Shown here: piece after piece, positions 1 through 5,623 of the stretch
How the letters are laid out: each line of letters begins with the position of its first letter
How positions within the stretch are numbered: the stretch's first letter is position 1
NCBI GenBank assembly: GCA_021204285.1
Contig: JAJPZP010000155.1
Location: 12,671-18,505, forward strand
DNA: 5,835 nt
From: Lachnospiraceae bacterium
GTDB taxonomy: Bacteria; Bacillota; Clostridia; Lachnospirales; Lachnospiraceae
Direction of reading: 5' to 3'
The notes under the pieces: model-generated
Told to the model about the DNA's origin: nothing
Database searches by the model: none
Seen by the model: the letters and a program-made list of their open reading frames with translations, nothing else
Made by a program: the position numbers and the translations under genes

Positions 1-2
1 AC

Positions 3-296
3 GTTTACTGGAAATGCCTGCAGGATATGTCCTCCTCTTCCCTGGTGAAAGAACGGTTTTTCCGTCTGGAAAAATACGACAGAAAACATGGCACGAGCCT
101 GCGGGAGACGCTGCGCGTCTATCTGGATCACGACCGCAACCTCGCCAGGACTTCCGACGAGCTGTACATTCATCGAAGCACGTTGCAGTATCGTCTGGAA
201 AAAATCGAAAATCTGACCGGTTTTGACTTAAGCGATCCGGAGACACGTTTTCAGCTGCTGTTTACGTACCGCCTGCTGGACTGGGAACAGCAGTAA
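3..296 (+). CDS. PucR/CdaR-type transcriptional regulator, C-terminal HTH domain (5' end outside window)
   Basis: This is the 3' part of a gene entering from the left edge; 97 codons are visible in the frame beginning at base 3, ending in TAA at 294-296. The frame is open to the left edge, so the ATG at 27 is probably an internal Met rather than the start. The visible protein matches the C-terminal HTH of the PucR/CdaR family: the run around LRETLRVYLDHDRNLARTSD is followed by the recognition-helix stretch LYIHRSTLQYRLEKIENLTG and then a short tail with LSDPETRFQLLFTYRLL. In this family the domain binds DNA and upstream domains sense a ligand; those lie outside the window, so the signal is unknown. 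The gene is convergent with the cobalamin operon, with four bases between the stop codons. Whether it controls that operon cannot be seen here. Confidence 0.88.
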   Translation, partial: VYWKCLQDMSSSSLVKERFFRLEKYDRKHGTSLRETLRVYLDHDRNLARTSDELYIHRSTLQYRLEKIENLTGFDLSDPETRFQLLFTYRLLDWEQQ

Positions 297-300
297 ACTG

Positions 301-834
301 TCACATCTCAATCCCCTTCCGCGCCGGAATTCCCTGATCAAAGGGATGCTTTACCTTGCGCATCTCGGTCACATAGTCGGCGAGCGCAATAAGCTCCTCT
401 CCCGGGTCACGGCCGGTCAGGACGACCTCGAGCCTCTCCGGCCGGTCCATGAGAAAGGCGAGCGCCTTTTTCTGGTCGATCAGGCCATGGTTGTAGGCGC
501 TCATAAACTCGTCCACGATCAGAAGGTCATACTGCTCTTCCCTCGCCGTACGCGCCGCCTCAAGGAAGGTCGCGGTATAGGCCTTTGCCGCCTCCGTCTT
601 CTGCTCTTCTGTCATATTCCAGAAGAATCCAAATTTTTCTGTGCAGCAGCGATAAGTGACGCCGAGCTGTTCGAGCATCTTCACCTCTCCCGAACTGCCG
701 TCCTTCATCACCTGGCAGAACAGCACCTTCAGACCGGTGCCGACAGCCCGCACCGCGAGCCCGACCGAAGCCGTCGTCTTTCCTTTTCCGTCCCCGCAGT
801 AGATCTGCAGGTATCCTTTTTTCAGTGCAGCCAT
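301..834 (-). CDS. cobO: Corrinoid adenosyltransferase (CobO/BtuR/CobA type)
   Basis: This cytoplasmic enzyme transfers the 5'-deoxyadenosyl group of ATP to reduced Co(I) corrinoids, forming the adenosylated cobalt ligand. The 177-residue protein is close to normal family length. It carries the P-loop GDGKGKTT at residues 14-21, the acidic LLIVDEF strand at 104-110, and the family C-terminal signature LTGRDPGEELIALADYVTEM (139-158) followed by RKVKHPFDQGIPARKGIE. This is the P-loop CobA/CobO class, not the PduO or EutT class. The ATG at 834 overlaps the end of cbiB by 13 nt and is preceded by a strong AAGGAG with a 7-nt spacer, which supports this start. It is the last gene of the minus-strand operon although its reaction precedes those of cbiB, cobU and cobS. 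No frameshift or missing motif is seen. Confidence 0.96.
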   Translation of the reverse strand: MAALKKGYLQIYCGDGKGKTTASVGLAVRAVGTGLKVLFCQVMKDGSSGEVKMLEQLGVTYRCCTEKFGFFWNMTEEQKTEAAKAYTATFLEAARTAREEQYDLLIVDEFMSAYNHGLIDQKKALAFLMDRPERLEVVLTGRDPGEELIALADYVTEMRKVKHPFDQGIPARKGIEM

Positions 835-1790
835 AAAATTACTCCTTTTATCACTCCAAATACGACAAGCGCCAGAACCGCCGTCCCATACATCAGCCTG
901 TTCGCCCGGCGGATATCCTCATATTCGACCGGACGGTCCGGGTCTCCGATCGTCGGCTTCTCATACAGCCTGCCAAAATAATAGGCATTTCCCGCAAGCT
1001 GAATGTGCAGCGCTCCGGCGGTCGCAGCCTCGGTGTGGGCCGAATTGGGGCTTGCGTGATTGCGGCGGTCTCTTTTGCAGATACGCCACGCATTGTGTCC
1101 GTCCAGCCCGCAAAGTCCTGCCGCTGCTGCCATCAGCAATGCCGAGAGGCGGGCGGGAATAAAATTCAGCACATCGTCAAACTTCGCCGCCGCGCGCCCA
1201 AAATACAGATATTTCTCATTCCTATAACCGACCATCGAGTCCATCGTATTCACAGCCTTATAGAAAAAGCCGAACGGCGCGCCGCCGATTATCAGGAAAA
1301 GAAGCGGCGCGACAACGCCGTCCGAACAGTTTTCCGCCACGGTCTCCACCGCTGCCTTCGCGACGCCGATGTCGTCCAATACCTCCGTATCGCGCCCGAC
1401 GACCCTGGAGACGGCGTAGCGGGCCTTTGGAAGATCGCCCTCCTTCAGCGCGTCATAGACCTTCATCGTCTCCGATTTCAGGGACTTCGCCGCCAGCAGC
1501 TGCCAGCAGAAGAAGACCTCCAGGGCGAAGCGCGCGTATGGATGCAGAAGGCCGGCAAGGTACAGCAGTCCCCACGCCGCTGCCGTCGTGATGCCCGCGG
1601 TCAGAAACAGCAAAAAGACGCCCGCGATGAGCTCTCCCCTCTCCGTCTTCGGAAAAACCGCGCGCAGCAGCGTTTCGAGCGCACTGATCAGGTGACCGAC
1701 CAGCCGGATCGGATGATAGATCCAGCGCGGGTCCCCCAGCAGCAGATCGAGCAGAAAGCCGAGCACTACGGCAAGTAACGATAGTTCCAT
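822..1790 (-). CDS. cbiB: Adenosylcobinamide-phosphate synthase CbiB (membrane protein)
   Basis: CbiB joins (R)-1-amino-2-propanol phosphate (or the amino alcohol) to adenosylcobyric acid, giving adenosylcobinamide phosphate. The 322-residue length is typical. Family motifs appear in order: FLLDLLLGDPRW (12-23) with HPIRLVG (26-32); SRVVGRDT (128-135); AVETVAENCSDGVVAPLLF (147-165); NTMDSMVGYRNEKY (181-194); HASPNSAHTEAATAGAL (245-261); and GNAYYFG with KPTIGD (267-283). Hydrophobic segments near 4-19, 53-82, 86-101, 157-176, 213-228 and 300-320 fit an integral inner-membrane protein. The ATG at 1790 lies inside the end of cobC, with a 25-nt overlap; upstream ribosome-binding sequence is modest (GGAAGG about 9 nt before the ATG). 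The start is supported because the conserved N-terminal LLGDPR block begins at the usual distance from it. The substrate amino alcohol phosphate would come from CobD, which is not in the window. Confidence 0.97.
   Translation of the reverse strand: MELSLLAVVLGFLLDLLLGDPRWIYHPIRLVGHLISALETLLRAVFPKTERGELIAGVFLLFLTAGITTAAAWGLLYLAGLLHPYARFALEVFFCWQLLAAKSLKSETMKVYDALKEGDLPKARYAVSRVVGRDTEVLDDIGVAKAAVETVAENCSDGVVAPLLFLIIGGAPFGFFYKAVNTMDSMVGYRNEKYLYFGRAAAKFDDVLNFIPARLSALLMAAAAGLCGLDGHNAWRICKRDRRNHASPNSAHTEAATAGALHIQLAGNAYYFGRLYEKPTIGDPDRPVEYEDIRRANRLMYGTAVLALVVFGVIKGVILWLH
842..847 (-). promoter_or_regulatory. Ribosome binding site of cobO
   Basis: AAGGAG on the minus strand, inside the 3' end of cbiB, seven nucleotides before the cobO ATG. 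It supports independent re-initiation at cobO despite the 13-nt overlap with cbiB. Confidence 0.75.
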
Positions 1791-2437
1791 AGATCCGTCC
1801 CTTCCACCGGCGTCAGCAGATAGCCGCAGCCGTTCTTCACCTGATAGTCAAAGTAGTCCATTTTCGGAAAGCCAAAGCGCTCAAGGATCGCCATGATCGT
1901 GCCGCCATGCGCGACAATGCCCGCGCGGAGGGCGGTTTCTTCTGCATTGTCGGTCTGAACCACTGAATTCTCCGCTCTCCCATCCTCACGCAGGATGTTC
2001 GGTGGCACTCGTGGCTCCTCCTCCCGAGATTCACACAGGTCATCCACAATCTGCTCGAAAGCATTGCAGCAGCGTTTCCGGAAAAATTCTGTCGTCTCCC
2101 CGTTTGGGAAAGGCAGCGCCCCTCCGCTGTCGACCCAGGCCTGATAGTCCGGATTGCCGGAGAGGTCCTCATAATTTTTGTACTCAAAATCGCCGAAATC
2201 GGTCTCCCTTAGATTCGGGATGATGCGCAGCGGCGGATGCTGCGGCCAGAGGATCTCCGCAGTCTCGGCGCAGCGCTTCATCGGGCTGACATAGAGACGC
2301 CCGATCGGCGGCATCTTCTTCCCTGTAAGCTCCCGCCGCCCCTCCTCGCAGAGCGGTTCGTCCGTGCAGCAGCCAACATAACGGTGTTCCAGATTCCCCG
2401 CCGTCTTTCCGTGGCGGAGCAGCAGAATCTCAGTCAT
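1766..2437 (-). CDS. cobC: Alpha-ribazole phosphatase-type histidine phosphatase (CobC-like)
   Basis: A histidine-phosphatase (phosphoglycerate mutase-like) protein, assigned to the alpha-ribazole-phosphate or adenosylcobalamin-5'-phosphate dephosphorylation step because of its operon. The catalytic set is complete: RHG at residues 8-10 with phospho-acceptor H9, R55 in the SPMKRCAETA segment, E78 in NLRETDFGDFEYKNYEDL, and H177 in IVAHGGTIMAIL. It is 223 residues long, somewhat longer than typical CobC proteins of about 200 residues; the excess sits in a hydrophilic stretch at about 137-168, just before the strand carrying H177. The ATG at 2437 overlaps the end of the upstream CobU-like gene by 8 nt (ATGACTGA). 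A GGTGATC, complementary to the far 3' end of typical 16S rRNA, lies 4 nt upstream. The family is broad, so the exact substrate is inferred from context. Confidence 0.9.
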   Translation of the reverse strand: MTEILLLRHGKTAGNLEHRYVGCCTDEPLCEEGRRELTGKKMPPIGRLYVSPMKRCAETAEILWPQHPPLRIIPNLRETDFGDFEYKNYEDLSGNPDYQAWVDSGGALPFPNGETTEFFRKRCCNAFEQIVDDLCESREEEPRVPPNILREDGRAENSVVQTDNAEETALRAGIVAHGGTIMAILERFGFPKMDYFDYQVKNGCGYLLTPVEGTDLWNYRYLP

Positions 2438-2810
2438 GTCTGATCACCGTTCCGATCCCGCACACGACGCGGTGCACCTCGTCCGCACGCTTCGCGATCT
2501 CGCAGCAGACGCGCCCGGTCTTCTCGCGGTACGCCCGATCGAACTGATCGACCGGCACAACGCCGTAGCCGAGCTCATTCGTCACCAGTACGATATCCGG
2601 ATTCTCGCGCTGCAGCCTGTCAAAGTCGAGCTCCTCTTTCGCCTGCATGAGCCGACGAATATATTCATGGAAATGGTAAAGAAGCTTCACATTAAAAATA
2701 GCCTCCAGCGGACAGTCCGCGCCGTCCGCAGCATCCTCCCGCGCGATATGAAAGGTCTCACATGCATAGTCCTTCTTACCCTGAAAGCAGCCTCCTGTTA
2801 CCAGTATCAT
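2430..2810 (-). CDS. Short divergent CobU-like protein, degenerate P-loop
   Basis: A 126-residue protein related to CobU but much shorter than the usual 170-200 residues. The N-terminus MILVTGG matches CobU, but the P-loop reads GGCFQGKK (6-13): the Ser/Thr after the Walker A Lys is replaced by Lys. The middle region that carries the guanylylated His of CobU (RIxxH) is missing, replaced by a shorter stretch containing YHFHEYIRRLM (45-55). The C-terminal half, VLVTNELGYGVVPVDQFDRA (74-93) through REKTGRV and VVCGIGTVI (115-123), closely resembles canonical CobU. It lies 15 nt after cobS with a good AGGAGG 11 nt before the ATG, and overlaps cobC by 8 nt, so it looks like a maintained gene rather than debris. 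Canonical kinase/guanylyltransferase activity seems unlikely from the motifs; a partner or accessory role is inference. Automatic annotation would probably call it a bifunctional CobU. Confidence 0.85.
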   Translation of the reverse strand: MILVTGGCFQGKKDYACETFHIAREDAADGADCPLEAIFNVKLLYHFHEYIRRLMQAKEELDFDRLQRENPDIVLVTNELGYGVVPVDQFDRAYREKTGRVCCEIAKRADEVHRVVCGIGTVIRHD

Positions 2811-2821
2811 CTTTTTTTGAT

Positions 2822-2827
2822 CCTCCT
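2822..2827 (-). promoter_or_regulatory. Ribosome binding site of the short CobU-like gene
   Basis: AGGAGG on the minus strand, overlapping the cobS stop codon (TAG at 2826-2828), 11 nt before the ATG at 2810, with a run of seven A in the spacer. It is one of the strongest ribosome-binding sequences in the window and argues that the short gene is actively translated. Confidence 0.7.
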
Positions 2828-3590
2828 ACAGAACACACTGTGCAATCATTACCATACAGGCGCAGGCGAGCTCCATCACCTGCAGGAAAAATCCCGCGAT
2901 ATCTCCTGTCGTCCCGCCGAATTCTTTCATCGCCATATGATGATAATACCAGAATACGAGCGCTGCCGTCGCGAGAATAACCACCGCGTAGCGCCGGTCC
3001 ATCCAGAACAGCAGCCCCGCGCAGAGGGCGATCCAGACCGTGAGCGACGTAAGCAGCGCCCGTTTTTGCGCCGCGTCCGAAAACATGGCGAGCGAACCTT
3101 TTTTGTTTGCCTTCGGAAAGACGGCAAGTGCCAGGGCGCTCAGGGCGCGCGACAGCACGAAGACGACGCCCAGCAGCGGATAAAGCCCCATATCAAGCTC
3201 ACTCCACGCGCCGAGAGTGAGCGTAAAGTACGCACAGCCCATGATGACGGCGAAAGCGCCTGCGTGGGAATCCTTCAGAATCTCCAGCTTCCGCTCCTGC
3301 GGCTGATGGGAGCTCAGCGCATCCATCGTGTCGAGAAAGCCGTCCAGATGGATGCCTCCCGTCACCATGACCGGCAGCAGCACGCAGCCGGCCGCGCGCA
3401 TGAGACCGCCAAATCCCAGCCAGGCCGCGACGCGCCCCCAGAGATACAGAAGCAGTCCCGTGACCGCCCCGATCGCCGGAAAAAAGCACATCGTATACTT
3501 CATATTTTCTTTCTCCCAGTCCGCGCGCGGCACCGGGATGCGCGAATACATCGCGAAGGATATCAGAAAACTGTTCCAGATTCGTTTCAT
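2826..3590 (-). CDS. cobS: Cobalamin synthase CobS (adenosylcobinamide-GDP ribazoletransferase)
   Basis: CobS condenses adenosylcobinamide-GDP with alpha-ribazole (or its 5'-phosphate), releasing GMP and producing adenosylcobalamin (phosphate). The 254-residue length is typical. Signatures are an N-terminal block with YSRIPVP (15-21), FFPAIGAVTGLLLY (36-49), the acidic motif GGIHLDGFLDTMDAL (78-92), LEILKDSHAGAFAV (102-115), and GGTTGDIAGFFLQ (225-237). Hydrophobic segments near 36-58, 64-78, 112-126, 136-157, 181-196, 201-215 and 232-252 indicate a polytopic inner-membrane enzyme. The ATG at 3590 is 9 nt past the cobU stop and has GAGGTG five nucleotides upstream, overlapping the cobU stop codon. 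The neighbours cobU and cbiB make its substrate. No key motif is missing. Confidence 0.97.
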   Translation of the reverse strand: MKRIWNSFLISFAMYSRIPVPRADWEKENMKYTMCFFPAIGAVTGLLLYLWGRVAAWLGFGGLMRAAGCVLLPVMVTGGIHLDGFLDTMDALSSHQPQERKLEILKDSHAGAFAVIMGCAYFTLTLGAWSELDMGLYPLLGVVFVLSRALSALALAVFPKANKKGSLAMFSDAAQKRALLTSLTVWIALCAGLLFWMDRRYAVVILATAALVFWYYHHMAMKEFGGTTGDIAGFFLQVMELACACMVMIAQCVL

Positions 3591-3599
3591 ACAAACACC

Positions 3600-4181
3600 T
3601 CACTCCCCTTTGTGGCCCGGCAGCGCGAACGCTTCTGTCAACCCGGCTGTGCTTATCTCCGGCAGGCTCCCTTTGTGGAACAGGGGAATCGAGTAGACGA
3701 CCTCAACGACGAGATCCGCCATCGCCGCGAGCCGCCGGTTGATTTCTCCAAGGCAGCGCTGGTAGCGGACCGTATCCGGATCATAGTCGATCCCGTCGGA
3801 AAAGATCTCATTGGTCACGATAATCAGGTGACGGCACTGCCCGTATATCTGCCGCACACCGTCCAGAATCTCCTCTGCGCTCCGCTCTCCTGCGCCGTCA
3901 TCCTGGTACATCTCGTTCGCGCACAGGTTCGACATGCACTCGAGCAAGGCCGTGTCATAGCCGGAAATGTCGGCATTTTTCAGACCTGTATAAAGTTCCA
4001 GCGTATCGAAGCCCTTGCCCTTCCGCATCCGGCGGTGCCTTGCAATTCGCTGGTGGCTCTCCTCATCGAAGGGATACATGGTAGCGATATAAAGTTTTGG
4101 GCCTTCGGCGAGACGCAGAACCAGAGATTCCGCATATTCGGATTTCCCGCTGCCGCTCCCGCCCGTCACAACGATCAGCAT
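3600..4181 (-). CDS. cobU: Adenosylcobinamide kinase / adenosylcobinamide-phosphate guanylyltransferase
   Basis: CobU phosphorylates adenosylcobinamide and transfers GMP from GTP to the phosphate, giving adenosylcobinamide-GDP for CobS. The protein is 193 residues from the ATG at 4181. That start is preferred over the ATG at 4199 because GAGGAG (4190-4195) sits 8 nt before it and the earlier ATG would lie upstream of this ribosome-binding site; the family N-terminus also begins as MLIVVTGG. It has an intact P-loop GGSGSGKS (7-14), YIATMYPFDE (31-40), and RIARHRR (45-51), where H49 aligns with the guanylylated His of Salmonella CobU by the RIxxH spacing, then LLECMSNLCANE (79-90) and IIVTNEIF (120-127). 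The C-terminal part departs from the Salmonella type: the expected GxGxVP after VTNE is absent and it ends VVYSIPLFHKG plus a tail. It overlaps cbiA by 7 nt. Confidence 0.94.
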   Translation of the reverse strand: MLIVVTGGSGSGKSEYAESLVLRLAEGPKLYIATMYPFDEESHQRIARHRRMRKGKGFDTLELYTGLKNADISGYDTALLECMSNLCANEMYQDDGAGERSAEEILDGVRQIYGQCRHLIIVTNEIFSDGIDYDPDTVRYQRCLGEINRRLAAMADLVVEVVYSIPLFHKGSLPEISTAGLTEAFALPGHKGE

Positions 4182-5623
4182 CGATTGTACTCCTCGCATT
4201 TTTTCAGGAAGCTGTACGCAGCCTCCGGGTTGGACCAGAGGAAAAGATGCGGAAATCCCGCATACAGGTGCTCATTGCCGACCACGCAGTCCCACTCCCG
4301 CTTTCCGACCGGCTTTTTCACATGAAAGGTGTCCCCACAGCGCTCACTTTCCCAGTAATGGAATTCATGGCCGCGCAGCGTCGTTCCGGCGGCTCCGAGC
4401 AGACCGTCCTCCCGGGCGCACAGATTGATATAGCCAAAGCGTCCGAGCCGGTCGGTTCGATAAGCGCGCGCGTCGAGGAATCCCGCCATCGGATAAAAGT
4501 TACCGTCATCTCCCTCAAGCTCCCGGTGCAGATAGAGGAAACCGCCGCACTCCGCGATACAGGGCATGCCGCTCTTCAACGCGTCCCGGATGGTGGAGCG
4601 CATGGCCGCGTTTCCGCTCAGCTCCTTTGCGTGAAGCTCCGGATAGCCGCCGCTTAAGATCAGTCCGGAAACATGCTCCGGCAGACAATCGTCTTTCAGC
4701 GGAGAGAAGGGAACAAGCTCCGCGCCCATCTCCCGCAGCAGCTCCATGTTGTCGAGGTAAGTGAAGCAGAAAGCATCATCCTCGGCAACCGCGATACGCA
4801 GCGAACATGTGTCACAGGAATGCACGTTACCTTCAACTGCCGTGCGGGAGCCAAAATCAGGATTGATACCCGCAGAGTGTTCCGGTTTAAAAATCGTCGG
4901 AATTTCCGGCTTATCTGCCAACAGTTCTTCGCTCTCTTCTGCCAGTGCGAGCAGCGCATCCAGATCAAGCGTCTCCTCCAGCTTCCCGGCCAGCCGGTTC
5001 AGCTTTTCTCTCAGCTCCTCAATCTCTCCCGGCAGTACGAGACCGAGATGACGGCTCTCCAGATTCAGATCGTCGAGCTTCGGCACATAGCCGAGCACCC
5101 GCACGCCCAGCTCCTCCTCCAGCAGAGGCTTCAGCTGCGTATAAATCATCGGCGAGATCTGGTTCAGAATCACCGCCCGGATATGGCTGTCCCCCCGGTA
5201 ATCCAGAAATCCCCTGACCGTCGCCAGGATCGAAAGGCTCGCGCCCCGGCAGGGCACGATCAGCACGGTTGGAAAATCCAGCACACAGGCCACCTCATAG
5301 GTACTCCCTTGCGTACACACGCCACCCAGGCCGTCATAATAGCCCATGACGCCCTCCGCGAGCGCGATCTCACAGTCCTCTGTATTTTTCAGGAACAGAT
5401 AGCGGGTCGTCTCTTCATCGGTAAAGAAGGTGTCCAGATTGCGCGATTTCGTACCGATCACGCGTCCGTGGAACATCGGATCGATATAGTCCGGCCCGCA
5501 TTTGAACGAAGCCACCTTAAGCCCCCGGTTTACGAGCGCCTGCAGGATTCCGCAGGTGATCAGTGTCTTGCCGCTGCCGCTCGCCGGGGCGGCGAGAAGA
5601 AGCCTGGGCATCTTTCTCTTCAT
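4175..5623 (-). CDS. cbiA: Cobyrinate a,c-diamide synthase CbiA
   Basis: CbiA uses ATP and glutamine to amidate the a and c acetate side chains of (Co-)cobyrinic acid. The 482-residue protein has the usual two-domain form. The N-terminal ATP-dependent synthetase domain shows PASGSGKT (13-20), FKCGPDYIDPMFH (40-52), LAEGVMGYYDGL (88-99) and LNQISP (153-158). The C-terminal glutamine amidotransferase domain begins about residue 275 and has LILSGGYPELHAKEL (321-335), AECGGFLYL with the nucleophile C359, the GHEFHYWE segment (418-425), and H459 in AGFPHLFLWSNP as the likely catalytic His. The domains are joined by a linker (about 236-273) containing HSCDTC. The ATG at 5623 overlaps the preceding CbiT-type gene by 4 nt (ATGA), with a GGGGGAG 7 nt upstream. 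CbiA (cobyrinate) is chosen over CobB because the neighbouring genes are anaerobic-type; over CfbB because everything around it is B12-specific. Confidence 0.96.
   Translation of the reverse strand: MKRKMPRLLLAAPASGSGKTLITCGILQALVNRGLKVASFKCGPDYIDPMFHGRVIGTKSRNLDTFFTDEETTRYLFLKNTEDCEIALAEGVMGYYDGLGGVCTQGSTYEVACVLDFPTVLIVPCRGASLSILATVRGFLDYRGDSHIRAVILNQISPMIYTQLKPLLEEELGVRVLGYVPKLDDLNLESRHLGLVLPGEIEELREKLNRLAGKLEETLDLDALLALAEESEELLADKPEIPTIFKPEHSAGINPDFGSRTAVEGNVHSCDTCSLRIAVAEDDAFCFTYLDNMELLREMGAELVPFSPLKDDCLPEHVSGLILSGGYPELHAKELSGNAAMRSTIRDALKSGMPCIAECGGFLYLHRELEGDDGNFYPMAGFLDARAYRTDRLGRFGYINLCAREDGLLGAAGTTLRGHEFHYWESERCGDTFHVKKPVGKREWDCVVGNEHLYAGFPHLFLWSNPEAAYSFLKKCEEYNRC
4190..4195 (-). promoter_or_regulatory. 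Ribosome binding site deciding the cobU start
   Basis: GAGGAG on the minus strand lies 8 nt upstream of the ATG at 4181, inside the last codons of cbiA. It falls within the 6-codon extension that the upstream ATG at 4199 would add, so it argues for the 193-residue CobU and for coupling of cobU translation to cbiA. Confidence 0.8.

Noticed and set aside
254..294. Inverted repeat CTGCTGTT (255-262) / AACAGCAG (286-293), a possible bidirectional terminator between the regulator and cobO.
   Set aside because: The loop is about 23 nt, the stem is short, it lies inside the regulator's coding region, and no T-run follows on either strand. It does not meet the form of a rho-independent terminator.
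2430..2810. The short CobU-like gene as a decaying pseudogene.
   Set aside because: It has an intact frame, a strong ribosome-binding site, tight coupling to both neighbours and a well-kept C-terminal half. These features suit a maintained gene better than a remnant.
2811..2819. Run of seven A on the minus strand (AAAAAAAG) as a slippage site.
   Set aside because: It lies in the 15-nt gap between the cobS stop and the next ATG, so there is no reading frame for it to shift.
2436..4325. A 629-codon open frame on the plus strand, antisense to cobC, the short CobU-like gene, cobS and cobU.
   Set aside because: It lies opposite well-identified genes, and its translation is rich in Arg, His, Pro and Gln with no recognisable domain. 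This is what the antisense of GC-rich coding sequence looks like. The same applies to the long plus-strand frames opposite cbiB and cbiA.
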